A stretch of DNA of 64,000 nucleotides, from assembly GCA_963969345.1 (NCBI GenBank), contig OZ017769.1, forward strand, positions 6,079,725 to 6,143,724, written 5' to 3'. Origin of the DNA: Turbatrix aceti (Eukaryota > Nematoda > Chromadorea > Rhabditida > Panagrolaimidae). Made by a program: the position numbers and the translations under genes. The notes beneath the pieces are model-generated. The model did no database searches. It was not told where the DNA came from and saw nothing but the letters and a program-made list of their open reading frames with translations. This document shows positions 35,762 through 47,149 of this stretch, piece by piece; the first letter of the stretch is position 1, and the number at the start of each line of letters is the position of its first letter.

Positions 35762-37803
35762 TCACTTATTTGGTTTCCAAACGAAGGTGTTGAACGAGTT
35801 TGCATCGATAACCGTCGTGACAGAAGAACTGGCAGTCGTATCCTGAATTGTGACCGTTTGCGCGTTTTTTGCGTCCGTGTTGATGACGACCAAAACCCTC
35901 AGGCTGTCCGGCGTGAGAAAAGACTGCGCGAGAATCTGCGCTGAAGAAGGCGTCACCGTGGATGCAGTTTTGGTTGACCCAGGCGGGATGAACTTGCTAA
36001 AATGACCCAGAGCAAAAAATGATGGTTGCAGGTAGAATTCGTCTTTTGTAGCGTTTGCGAGGACGGGAGCGGCGTTGAAGTTGCCAACCCAGTTGGGGCC
36101 GCCTTCCTCGTCGAGTAGCATGTTCCAGTCGACCCATCCGGTGGTCCAGTGTTCAATATCCTGCAATCTGGACGATTTACACCCCAAAATGTTTGTTTAC
36201 TAGGGCTTACGTTGAGGATATCGATCGCATAGTTGACCCCGAGTTGCCAGGATCCTTTCCAGCCTTCACCGACGCCGTTGCAGGCTTCCGTTGAGAGCAG
36301 GAATTTTTTTGGAAACGCAGTGTGGGTTTTTTCAAGTTCGTCGTAACTTTTGGGACCGTACCAGTGAAAAGCCACACCTGACACGTAGTAATTGACTTTT
36401 GGATCGCTGAGCAAAGCGACTGACTGGTTTAGGCACCACTTGTTGTCGTCGTGGAGGAGGAGCAACAGGTTTTTTGTCACTGGGTTGGCCTTCAGCGCCG
36501 GCCCTAGGTTTTTGACAATGTAGGCCAGCTGATCGGAGGGCGGCATGAGCATCGTCTCGTAGGGGCCCTCTACGAACGGCTCATTCTCGGGCGTCACAGC
36601 CCAGAATTTTATGCCTTTGGCGTGGTACTTTTCGAACCAGCGGACGAAGTAGTTGGCATAGGCCTGAAATCAGGGATGGTCAAACGTTTGTGTTCGTTTG
36701 CGAACAAATCTTAAATTTTTTCCGTTTGAGTTTGTTCGAGAACAGATTTGATGCATTCGAATTTGTTCTTGAATAAAAATAAATTTTCCGAACGGAAAGA
36801 ACTAACAAAAATTTTGGTAAAATTAGTATTGTACCGAAATCGATGTTATTTGACGAAAAATAGAAAATTTTGTTCATTTAAAAAAATAGAAAAACACATT
36901 ACACCGCAGTTTACGATTTTCTGTTCGTTCGCCCGGTTACAAAATTTTTTTTTTAATTTTTTTAAATAATCTGTTGTTCGTTCACATTCGTTTGCGAACA
37001 CCGTCAAAAATGTTTCCGTTCGTTCACTTTTTCGAAAAAATGAACAAAATGTTCGTGTTTGTTCGCAAATAAAATAACGGCTGTTCGCCCATCCTTGCCT
37101 GGAAATAAGCGCCTCCCGCCGGGCGTTTCAGTCTGCCGCCGCCTTTCGTGCTGTTGTTATCCTTCATCCACCCTGGCGCAGACCACGCAGTTGCGAACAA
37201 CCGAAGACTGCCCTTCGACAGGGTCAGCGCCTTCCGGATGAACGGGATCTTGTAATCCGTGTCTTCACGAGTCAGGGAGAAGTTTGCCATGGCGAAATCG
37301 CTTTGGACGTCATCGTCCGTGTACAACCGCGAGGAAAAGTCCGTGCCCGCGATTGGCACTCGACCGAGGGTATACTGGATGCCGGACTGCCCGAAATAGA
37401 GCTCCAGAAACCGCTTTTGAGTGAGCTGGCTGAGCGAGACCAAATTGGAGCCCGTGGCGTCGGTAAAAGCACCTCCAAACCCGATAATTTCTTGAAAATG
37501 CCTGGCAGCGTCGACGGAGATGACCGTGCCCGTTGCAGGTAGATTTTTGAAGCTACCATTGCTGCGGAGTTTTTTGAACACCAAGTTCCGGCGGTGAAAT
37601 CGATCGCCAGAAGCCGTTGATGCGTACCACGCAACGGTGCCGACGGGGAGAGGCTCCAGAGGAGGCACCGAGATGCACTGCGTCGCGTTGCAGACACACT
37701 CTATGTTGCCGGGTACAAGTTCACGGCGGATACAGCCGTCGGCTAGGCTGAGCCCGACGCCGAGCAGCAGGAGCAGGAGGGAAACGGCAGTGCTGGCTCT
37801 CAT
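35762..37803 (-). CDS. gba: Lysosomal glucosylceramidase (GH30, GBA1-like)
   Basis: Exons in transcript order are 37803-37099, 36663-36211 and 36160-35762, giving 518 residues. A signal peptide (AVSLLLLLLGVGLSLA) precedes the mature enzyme. GH30 landmarks are IIGFGGAFTDATGSN, AWSAPGWMK, the acid/base Glu263 in TPENEP and the nucleophile Glu361 in STEACNG, plus WVDWNMLLDEEGGPNWVGNF and LGHFSKFIPPGS near the end. It hydrolyses glucosylceramide to ceramide and glucose in lysosomes. Intron 1 (36664-37098) opens with GC instead of GT and consists almost entirely of repeat family B. Phase 0 joins and the family alignment (AYFQ|AYANYFVRWF) support this model. Confidence 0.95.
36672..37097. repeat. 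Repeat family B, copy 3 (fills glucosylceramidase intron 1)
   Basis: The clearest copy. It begins CAGGGATGGTCAAACG (from 36671) and ends ACGGCTGTTCGCCCATCCTTG minus its last base near 37097, giving imperfect terminal inverted repeats. The interior has GTTTGCGAACA near both ends and TGTTATTTGACGAAAAA. Confidence 0.85.
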
Positions 37804-38521
37804 CGCAAATATAAACGCTGTAAAAAAAAAATTACAGAAAAAAAATTACAGAGAAAATTGACCAATCAAGAGTTGGATAGACACTTTGGAGTCGACTCTT
37901 TGTTTATTTATAGTCGGGTTCTCTTGGATCCATTTGAAAACCTTACTATATGACGCGACACGCTACAGACACTTCTATGGAGCCTGGGACGTAAAGGTGT
38001 AAAGCGTGAGCATTCAAGAGCAACTGTCGTCGTGAACAATAATACGCTGCAAAAAATTTGGACTGCGTAGCACTGATTGTTGGAGTTCTATTGTTCAGAG
38101 TTGTCATTCGAGCCAAACCTAAAAATTGACAAAAATGGTTGCTTTGACGTAAAAATTGTCTAAATCGGCAGAAAATTGTTATTGCCGCAGTGAAATTTTT
38201 TTTTGCGAAAATTGGGTGTAAATTTCGAGCCGCAGCGATTTTGGCTCGAATGACATCTTTGCAATATTGTTAAAATCAGTGACCCCGGTTAAATTCGATA
38301 TCACACGTGACATTCATTGTTTATAAAAGCCTGTAAAATCAATGATGAGAACGGGAAGAGAGCCCCGATTGCTGATATCGTTGTACAATTGTTCGTTGTA
38401 AGTTGTACGTTGTACGTTCTGCGTATGTGGGTGCTTGAGATCGGCGGGGTATTTTGGATGCAGCAATGCCAGATGGCGAAAGACCAGAATCCCGTGAATT
38501 TTAGGAGAGAGCAGCCAGCCA
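37804..38521. other. Intergenic region, glucosylceramidase to APH-1
   Basis: No supported gene. It should contain the glucosylceramidase promoter and the APH-1 3' UTR, plus the inverted-repeat element at 38102-38255. Confidence 0.55.
38102..38255. mobile_element. Small terminal-inverted-repeat (MITE-like) element
   Basis: TGTCATTCGAGCCAA (38102-38116) and TTGGCTCGAATGACA (38241-38255) are perfect 15-bp inverted repeats bounding 154 bp without coding capacity. Target-site duplications are not obvious. Confidence 0.6.
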
Positions 38522-40057
38522 TCAGAGAGCGATGGCCGTGGCCGAAGAGGCGCCCCTCGACGCGAGTTCACTCGCCGAAACCGCAGATCTCGGCTGTCTG
38601 ATAACGCCGTTCTCGTTGACGAGTGTGGCGCGACTCGTCGTCGTCGTCGGCGAATCGGCGGCGCCAGTCTGCCGTTGTTTGCTCTCGATCGAAGGCGCGG
38701 AGTCGCTGTTTCCGTTCCCGTTCACGTTCCCCTTTGCGCGAGGCGTTTTGGCTTTCCTGGACAGGAGTCGAGGGAGTTTTCCGCGGGGACACGAATTTTT
38801 GAGGAAACCTGAAATCGATGATGTCAATCAAAACTTCAATCAAAAAAATACAAAAAACGAACCCAGGAAGGAAACATTTCCCTCAAAGCCGACCACGGAG
38901 AGCGTATAGACGAAGCAGATGAGGAAGACACCGGCTCGGACGCCGAGGACCACCCAGTGCTGCCCGTCGACGCTGTACATTGTCTGAAATATTCACACGG
39001 GATGAGAACCAGGATTGGGTTCATTCGTGTTCGTTTGCAAAAAAATTGAGTTTTCCTGATCGTTTTCGTTCGCGAACAGATTTTGCTTAAATTTATTTGC
39101 CCGCGTTTTTTCCCAAAGTTTTTTTTTTGTTTTTCGACAAGAGCATCAAAATTTAGCACAATCTATAAAAAAAATCTGTTCGATATTCGTTCGCAAACAC
39201 ATAAAAAATGTTCGCATCTGTTCGAATTTTTGAACAAAAAAATCAAAAAATGGTTCGTGATCGTTCGCGAACAAAAAAACGTCTGTTTTACCCTTTTTTG
39301 ATCCAAAACTCACCAAAAAGCCGTCCAGGAAATGGGAAACCACAACAAACACGAATCCGTGCCACCAGTAATCCGGCTTCGCAGACTTCATAAATTTGTA
39401 GCCACTGTCCCAGAGCAATATCGTCCAGCAGATGTTGAAGAGCACGAGGAGCCCGGCGCCGAGGGCGTAGGCGAATGGGACATCCGCGTCGCCCGGAGAA
39501 CGATGAATGCCGCAGTTGGTGAGGCCGAGACCAACCGGGAAGCCGGGGACGCCCTCGTGGGAGAGATCCGCGATCATGTTGGCGACGCTGTAGAAGGAAG
39601 CCATCGTGCCGAAGCCGAGGCCGCAGATGAAAGCCAGTGCATGGCGCGAAGACTGAGCCAGCACCTGGATCTCGGGGATCACGAGTCTGCTCGACAGTCC
39701 GAGTCGAATAAGACCGCTAAAACGTCATTTCCGTCTGATCTGAGCGCGTTAAACCCGCCAAACTCACTCGTAAGCTGCCTTGGTCAGACGGTAGAAAAAG
39801 ACCCGCAACACCTCCTGCACGCCGATAAAAAGCACGGTAAACGCGATGGCTGGGAAGTCGATGTCGTCACCCGCTGTCACGAAGATCACGTAGCCCCGCC
39901 AGACGCAGGCTGTCAGCAGGATGCTCGAGAGGTAGAAAAAAGCTCCCACGATGTACAGGATCACGCGGAGGGGCTCTCCGGCGACGTAGCGCGTAAAGAA
40001 GATAACCGCCGGCCCGAGTGCGTAGGCAGCGCAGACCCACGCCTCCACATGGCCCAT
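38522..40057 (-). CDS. aph-1: APH-1, gamma-secretase subunit
   Basis: Exons in transcript order are 40057-39768, 39716-39314, 38983-38863 and 38808-38522, giving 366 residues. Seven hydrophobic segments are seen. Family landmarks are GPAVIFFTRYVAGEPLRVIL at the N-terminus, QEVLRVFFYRLTKAA, the transmembrane glycine motif FICGLGFGTMAS and the GIHRSPGD loop. APH-1 scaffolds presenilin, nicastrin and PEN-2 in the intramembrane protease that cleaves Notch and APP-like proteins. The position equivalent to human His197 (in LLHTFWG) reads Asn (VLFNICW). The C-terminal about 110 residues, Ser/Thr/Arg-rich, are an extension beyond human APH-1. Intron 2 (38984-39313) carries a repeat family B copy. Confidence 0.93.
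39005..39300. repeat. Repeat family B, copy 4 (APH-1 intron 2)
   Basis: Opens AGGATTGGGTTCATTCGTGT and closes GTTCGCGAACAAAAAAACGT then CTGTTTTACCC. The interior shares TCGTTTTCGTTCGCGAACAG and CACATAAAAAATGTTCGC with other copies. Confidence 0.8.
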
Positions 40058-40377
40058 CCGGCGTGTCCGTCGTTTTGATCGGTGGCCGTCAAGTTAGTTG
40101 TAGGCAGTCGATTGCCGTTAGTTTGGGTGCATTGAATTACAGCTCGACAATGGTTGTCTGAGATCGGATCGTAATGATGGCCTGGAAGAAAATTGAGAGG
40201 TCTGTGCATAAAAAATAGGATGTAAACAAAGTTGATGACCAGTAACGGCCTCGGCGTTCACTGACCCGGGCCCTGCTGGCCAAAAAAATCGTGAGTTGTG
40301 CTCCAACTTTCCGACTCTCGACTTACGTCGAAATAGACTCATTTTGACCAAAAATTGGCTCCCCTTTGTATCCATTC

Positions 40378-40560
40378 AATTTTTTTTTATAAAAAAATTT
40401 TTACAGAGCAAAAAAAATTATTCAGAAAATAAAAAAAAATTTATTTAGAAAATTAAAAAAAAATTTTATTTAGAAAAAATTTTTTTTTTAATTTATTAAA
40501 AAAAATTTATTAAAAAATTGAAAAAATTTTTTATTTATTGTTAAATTTTTTTGAAAATGC
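40378..40560. repeat. Extreme A/T low-complexity tract
   Basis: About 180 bp made almost solely of A and T runs (TTTTTATTTAGAAAA units), directly next to repeat A copy 3. Confidence 0.8.
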
Positions 40561-40589
40561 ACCACAAAAAGCACCAAAACGTAGGAAAT

Positions 40590-40805
40590 TTTATGAATAT
40601 TGAACAATTAAGAAGAAATTTTATGAATATTGAACAATAAAGACTCAAAATTTATAAAAAATAGTGACTTTCACACCAAAAAAAGTACATTTTTCTTCAA
40701 AAAATCACGAATCGTCGACTCTTTTGAAAAAAATATTGACTCCGTCGATTCTCAACTCTCGACTCTGACCGGAGTCAGAATCGACTCCGGAGTCAATGGA
40801 ACACT
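40590..40805 (-). repeat. Repeat family A, copy 3 (intergenic, inverted)
   Basis: The reverse complement begins AGTGTTCCATTGACTCCGGA and continues with GAGTCGAGAGTTGAGAATCG, TTTTTTGAAGAAAAATGTAC and TAAATTTTGAGTCTTTATTG, the block order of copies 1 and 2. Confidence 0.7.
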
Positions 40806-40871
40806 AATTGCATAAGATAAATTAAGGAGCAAGCGACCAATCCAAATTACCCTCTCAGATACCAGTTACAC

Positions 40872-40877
40872 TTTATT
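40872..40877 (-). promoter_or_regulatory. Candidate polyadenylation signal of the P4-ATPase gene
   Basis: AATAAA on the minus strand, 333 bp after the stop. The distance is plausible for a 3' UTR, but nothing else supports it. Confidence 0.35.
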
Positions 40878-41210
40878 ATACGTGGAACAGTACACATACG
40901 CGTTTCGCAGGGATAAAACAGAGCCAGAATACCACTTCTTACATGACAAGTTGGTCCTCGGGAAGAAATACCAAAGGGGATGGATGGTAGGATAGACGTC
41001 TAGGTGTGTGTTGTGGCGGGGGAGATAGATAATAGTGAGAATGCACCAATGTGAAAGCCTTTCAAATCAGCGAGGACTAGGTGAGGAGTGAGGAAACTCT
41101 CGAAGACGGCCCGCAGAAGTCTTTGGTTTTGGAATAAATAGCAGTTCTTGTTGTTGTTTTGTCGGAGACAAGCAGCATTCATGGAAGAAAAACAGGCCCC
41201 GAGGACATGA

Positions 41211-44200
41211 TCATGATACGCCGTTGACCTTCGCATAGGAAGGAGGCGAAAACCTCCGTCGGGCGAGCTTGAACAGACACAGCGGCGCGCAGGAGAGCAT
41301 CGTCACGATGAGAGTCTTCGTCACAAATGTCCAGGACAAGACGAATTGCCGGTCGAAGAATTTGTCGAGCACGACCAGGGATGCGGCGTATAAAGTCAGC
41401 GATAGTCCCTGAAACAAATTTGAGTTGAAAAAAAACTTCGGTATATGTGATGGGTTCATTTGTGTTCATGAACAAAAAATAAATTACGTTGTCCATGTTC
41501 GTTCACGAACATTCGAAATTTTTCTAACAGATAAAATGAACAAAATAGGCAATCAATTTTGAGTATACTTAAAAAAAATAAGTCAAAGACGCTGTTAATT
41601 GATTAAAAAAACGACAAAAAAAGTAGCTATGATTTCGAAATAAAAAAGTGTATGAAAACTGTTACAAAAAGCAGATTTCGTATTTTTGCCTGAATGAACA
41701 AAAAATCAATTCAAAATCTCACCTGAGCAGCCAGCATAGCCCAATGCCAGGTGTGGACAGTCATAGCGACCATGACGAGTTCCGTGATGATGAGCGCCGA
41801 AAAACTGATGCTTACGACGTGGATAAAATCATTGTCGAAGGCCACCAGAGCGCCATACATGATGACAGCGCCCTGATAGATGCTCACAAACACCCAGATG
41901 CAGAAGGTCTTGTACGACAGCGACCTGCCCTTGCAGAGCTCTTTGTACAACTCTGGGTACGTCAGAGCGCTGTCAGCGGTGACATCTCGATCGACGACCA
42001 GCGAGAAGACCGGGAGCATGGTGTACGCCGTTGAATACGCCACCATCAGTACGCCCTGGTAGAGACTCACGGATGCAAAGTAGAAGACGCACGAGAAGAT
42101 GGCCTGCATGATGGAAATAATAAGGCCGCGGTGCATGACGAACTGCGACAGCGCAGACGACCGCTTGTAGCAGTACCTCCCGTGGACCAGCAAGAGAGGA
42201 CAGATGTACTGGAACTGCGTGATTGAGAAATCCGCAGCCAGAGAAGCCTGTTTGCCCTCGTTCGCGTCGATGCCGATGCCCGCGTGGGCTGCCTGGATCA
42301 TGGACACGTCGTTGCCGCCGTCGCCGACCGCTGCCACACGCGCCGGCTTTTTGTAGCGCTTGAGGAGGTTCACGATCTGCGCTTTCTGCTCCGGAGAGCA
42401 TCGGCAGCAGACGACGGCTGTGCAGTCACAGACGAGTTCTGCGACTTCGCTCTCGTAGTACTGCAGGCAGACGTTCAACGCTGAGCCCGTCATGACCAGC
42501 GCTACGTTGCTTTTTCTGCAAAAAAACAGTGTTCACAACAGAAATGAGCAATTTTCTGTTCGCGGACGAACAAAAACAATTTTAAAATTTTGTTTGAAAA
42601 ATCGAACGGACGCGAACATTTTTTACCGTGTTCGCGAACGAACGCGAACAATTAAATATAAAAAATGTTCGCGAACGAACACAAAAAAAACAAATTTGTT
42701 CGCGAACGAGCACGAACAAAAAAATTAAGTTTGTTCGCAAAAACTCACTTTCTGAGGTTGTTGAGCTCGGTGTGAGCCTCGGTGCGGCTCTGGACCTGTC
42801 CAAAGACGTGAATGTTGTCAGCCTTCGAAAACAGCCCGGACGATTTGGCGATGCAGACCGCGGTCTCGAGTTTGTCTCCCGTAAGCATCCAAACCTTGAT
42901 TCCCGCGTTGCGGAGCTGCTCGAGCGACGTCGTAACAGCCTCCTGCAGCCTATCTTCGACCCCAGTCAAGCACAGAAGCTGCAGATCAGTCTCAAGTCTT
43001 CTCACGACGGCTGCCATGTGCTCGGATCGATCTGTGACCGTCAATTTCGCCGCGTGATATTGCTTTTCGAATTCAGCCAATTGCTCTGGGGAAATGACCT
43101 TCTTGGCGACCACCAGGGTACGGAGACCCTCGCGAGCCATGTTGGAGCACTCTTCTTCGAGCCAGTCGTTGTACTGCACCATCGACGCCATCACCGTATC
43201 CGCGCCCTTCATCAGCAGTGAGACTTCGTCGGTGACCTCGTCCTGCAACGATTTCTCTGATCCAGCGCTAAAATGACCCAAAAACTCACTCTGACGATGA
43301 TTCCCATCCGTTTTGTCTCCGAGGTGAACGGAAAGAGGTGAAGAATTTGGAAACGCTTCCGATATCCGTTGGGCAAGTGGAGTTCCATGCTGGCCAGGTC
43401 CCGGAACGCGAGTCTGACGCCCACCTGCTCGGTCCATTCGACAAGTGCAATTTCGTCGGGGGAAGCAGCCTGGTAGGCGATTCTGCCATTTTCTTCAATG
43501 GGCGTCACGTTGTGGCACAACGCGATGGATTCGACGGCCGCGTGGAGTTTCTTGGAATACGACTGTCGATCACCTTTTGTGGAATATGCGTTTTCCAGGC
43601 AGACTGCCACCTCGGTGAAGTTGTCGGCACCGAAGGAGGCGGAGCCTAGGTGAATCTGAAAATAATTAGTTTTTTTTTTTTAAAAAGCCCAACAAACCTT
43701 TTTAAAGACCATTTCGTTTCTCGTAAGAGTTCCAGTTTTGTCTGAAAGCAGAAAACTGATCCTGCCAAGTTCCTCCGGAATAGTTGAACTCCTGACAACG
43801 GTGCCGGAAATGCTCTTATCCCTTCCAATCTGCCACGAGTAGAAAAGCTTGGCCATGTCGAGATTGACGCGGAGCGAGATCGGAATGATGTACGAGAAGA
43901 GCAGAATAAACCTCATCAGGTATCGGTACCAGTTCGTATCGAGACCTTTCATTGTCACCATCGCCGCTGACAGCACGATGACAAAGAGAAATAGAATCTT
44001 GGTGAGATTGTTCACTTCCAGATCGAGCAGTCCGACTTTGCTTTCCGGCAGAGTTGTGTTCATTACACTTCTCGTCTCCCGACCGGTGTAAACGACCAGT
44101 CCGATAGCCGTGCCACTCGCGAGCACCGTGTTGGCCCAGAGGACGTTTTCTACCGAGAGGCCGCCGTCGTGCACTTCATCGTCCGTTGTTATCTAAAATT

Positions 44201-46406
44201 GCACAATCTTCAGTCAAAATTCGACAAAACAAAACAAATACTAACCCGATACGTGCCAACGAAGGCGTGGATGTCTTTCTGGGGCTTTTCGGCGTAAACC
44301 TCGCAGTTGAGGTCGAGGATGTCGTGGTCCTCGATCAAGTTCTGGGTATAGGGAACGGCGATGCGCAGTTTCCAGTCCGTCTCACCGTCCAGCTGGTCGG
44401 TTCGGATGAAGCACGCGCCGGATTTTTCAGTCGTCTTGAGAAGAACGACGTCGGCAGGGATGCGTCTGTCTTTGTGGATGACAATCAGGTCGCCTACTTG
44501 GATATTCCTAAAATCCAAAAACACATGTCAAACAGAGTTGGGCGAACTTTTGCTAACAAATTAGAGTTTTCTTGTTCGTGTTCGTTCGCGAACAAAGTAA
44601 AAATATCCAAAAAAAAAAAAACGAACGAAAACTGGTATAAAATTAGGGTAACGATGTAAAAATTAATGTTATTTGACACGAAAATGGTAAATGACATTCA
44701 TCAAATTCAGAAAAACGAGAAAATGTGCATTTCTCCATTTTTGGTATTTTTTACTCGAGGAAACAAAATTTCATCCAATCAATGAAAAAAATCTTTTGAT
44801 GTTCGTTCGCGAACACGGTCAAAAAATGATTACATTCTTTCAATTCTTCGAAAAAAAAATTTTTTCGAACAATTAAAATTGTTCGTGTTTGTTCGCAGAA
44901 CAAAAAAAAAGTTGTTTATCGTAAAAAAAAAACTTACGCGCTCTCAATTTCCTCGTAGCCATTTCTGGTCAGTTTTTCGTACTTTTCGCCATTCATCTCG
45001 CGATCCCTGAAGAAACGGGTGATGTCGTCCCACGCTTCGCGGAAGAGCGTGATCGTCAGCACAAAGCCCTGTAATGGCCGGTGAACAGTGTAAAAATTGT
45101 CGAAAAAAACGACAAACCAGAGGTCCCCAATAAGTGATGGGCGCGCCAATCTGAATAGCGGGAATGAATTGACTGCAGGCCATAAGCAGGAAGTACAGGT
45201 TGAGAAAGAACTTGAATTGCTGGAACAAGACGAGCGGGACAAAGGTGAAGACATTGTACTTCTGATTGCAGACTGCATTTCGTGGAAAAGAGTGACCGCC
45301 ATGGCAGAGCGGTCGATGGCCCACGCGTATGGTCCGTGAATGCAGGGGTCTTCTCCGGGAGAAAAGATTGCGACAGCACCTGAAAAAAAGTACTCAATGC
45401 CATGCCAACCTAGGCCACCTGTGCCCCAAAAAGCCAAAAGACACCAACTTTCCGAGCGTGAACTTTTCGCCGCTCACATAGTACACCTGGCGGGTCTTGG
45501 TCATTACCGCAGTTACCGCATGCCACTACGCATATTGCATTGAGTGCTTCCTACAGCGAGTCAACAACAAAAAAAATGATAACAAAAATAAAACCACCGC
45601 CTAACAACTAACAACCACGCATCGGCTAAACAGGTGCGGTTCGTGCGTGGAAGAGTCATCGCCGACCAAACTTAATCCTATTCACCCCCCCCCCCCCACA
45701 AAAGGCGATTTTGGGATACGGCAGGGCAAGTAAGTCACTATCCTACGTCAATGGAATAATCATGGATTATTACAATTTTTTATATAAAAAGCATTTATAA
45801 AAACGCTGAAAAGTGACAACGCATCCCCAATTTTTTTCTGACGTTTTTAAAAATTTTATTATTGCGACAACCGTTACTGTAACAGACCTTGTGAAGCAGC
45901 ACTCGCGAGAACAAAAAGTCGCATCTCGGACGCGGGCAACTTTGAAGCAAACCATTGCATTGAATGAATTTTGAAAAAATATGTTTGCAATGCGCGATGG
46001 ACGATAATTCGATTCCTGATTTGATTTTTTTTTCGGAAGCACTTTCAGGTGTACATTGCACCTCAGGAAGTGTTGTGCTGTGCATGCATTTCCCCAGAAA
46101 GTCAATCCCGCGCAAAAATCAGCTGTTTCAAGTTTTTCAGTGTTTGCAGGCGTTCGCATGCATCGATCAATAATATTATACATACCCCTCCCGGGGGAAA
46201 TGAATTGCACGAATGACTCACCGAAACATGCTAGTGCAACTCGAGACACTCGAGATAGAAGGCGGTGAGGCAGATGAATGTTGTGGCTCGTATATGGGTA
46301 TCAAATAAGCGTCGTCTTCGATCGTACTCGTCTGGTCGCCCATTAGTGGCGTATTTTCATTCAGCGATCGATCAGTTTGTCCTGAACGAGCACGACTAAA
46401 TAACAT
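41211..46406 (-). CDS. tat-5: P4-ATPase phospholipid flippase, ATP9/Neo1 class (TAT-5-like)
   Basis: Exons in transcript order are 46406-46222, 45379-45118, 45068-44938, 44507-44246, 44192-43698, 43655-43290, 43242-42749, 42515-41723 and 41408-41211, giving 1061 residues. The class is set by [29 protein letters not shown] and the C-terminal [12 protein letters not shown]. Enzyme motifs are complete: DGETDWK, phospho-Asp431 in DKTGTLT, MKGAD, and [17 protein letters not shown]9-class flippases work without a CDC50 partner. Worm TAT-5 keeps phosphatidylethanolamine in the inner leaflet and restrains extracellular vesicle budding. The 47-bp intron 43243-43289 was chosen to keep [18 protein letters not shown] in frame. 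The first exon's start is the least certain part. Introns 4, 8 and 9 boundaries surround repeat family B copies. Confidence 0.93.
41445..41560. repeat. Repeat family B, copy 5 (partial, last P4-ATPase intron)
   Basis: GATGGGTTCATTTGTGTTCA, TCCATGTTCGTTCACGAACA and ATGAACAAAATAGG inside intron 41409-41722. Only one end is recognisable. Confidence 0.55.
42525..42747. repeat. Repeat family B, copy 6 (P4-ATPase intron)
   Basis: Inside intron 42516-42748. GTTCGCGGACGAACA, CGAACGGACGCGAACATTTT, TTCGCGAACGAACGCGAACA and two more GTTCGCGAACGA units. Confidence 0.75.
44525..44915. repeat. Repeat family B, copy 7 (P4-ATPase intron)
   Basis: Inside intron 44508-44937. GTTGGGCGAACTTTTGC at the left, GTGTTCGTTCGCGAACAAAG, GTTATTTGACACGAAAATGG in the centre and TTCGTTCGCGAACACGGTC to the right. 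The centre matches copies 3 and 8. Confidence 0.8.
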
Positions 46407-47149
46407 ACAAAATGGCTGACAATGAGGCCCTTGTGGGTGGTGATATTATTTGGAATCGACGAAGAAGAAGAAGCCAATGGTTGTGTTAGCAAGCTTTGTT
46501 TTTTTTCGGTGAACCACGCCAGCACTGCCTCTCTCTCTCCGTCCAAATGTGAGTGTATATACCACGCTAGAACGTAAACTAAACGTGTGGTGGTGCCAAG
46601 TGCGTTTCCAGCCCATCCCTGCGCGACCCGCCGCCAGGCATGTGAAATAAAACAACCAAAACCACAACCAAAAAGGTAAAATCAATCGAATCAATAAAGA
46701 TACTCAGATGTCAGCCAAAAAACGTGCAGAGGGTTATTAAAGGTGGCAAAAAAAGCTTACATTCCAGAGACAACGTTGCCGAACCTCAACCGGGAGCAGC
46801 GAGTGATCCGGGTTGAAAATTGTAATGAGTATGTTACGTTCAGGTGAATGAGTATACACGATGACTCATAAACGATATAGCTACGCGAACGTTACCTGTT
46901 TCGTGATGCGCGTTGGTTCGTTCGTACGTTCGCGTGCTCGATCAGCAATGCCGCGTTTTCCACGTGAGAGCCACTTTTCTGATACACGCCGTCTATTTAC
47001 AGGCGAACGCACGCGGCGGAGAACACATAAGGTCACCACAGTGTTCCCCGCTTCTCTCGTTGCCTGCTTGCAAGCGCCTGCAGAGGGGGTTGGTTGCCTG
47101 CTGGTCCTATCGATTCCTGCTCACACCAGCGCTCTCCCACTCTTGCGTC
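46407..47149. other. Intergenic region between divergent P4-ATPase and CCDC28-like genes
   Basis: No supported coding exon. It should hold both promoters and perhaps a 5' UTR exon of the P4-ATPase, as an acceptor-like TTATTTAG sits just inside its first exon. Confidence 0.45.

Noticed and set aside
42600..42740. Repeated GTTCGCGAAC units as a CRISPR-like array
   Set aside because: Spacing is irregular, units are palindromic and part of repeat family B, and the genome is eukaryotic.
43243..43289. TTTTAG acceptor at the start of this interval as P4-ATPase exon start
   Set aside because: It puts the MKGAD segment out of frame. The later TTGCAG acceptor keeps it.
45440..45540. A reading frame with [12 protein letters not shown] just 5' of P4-ATPase exon 2
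   Set aside because: It has no phase-compatible splice sites. The phase 2 join from 46222 to 45379 explains the N-terminus better.
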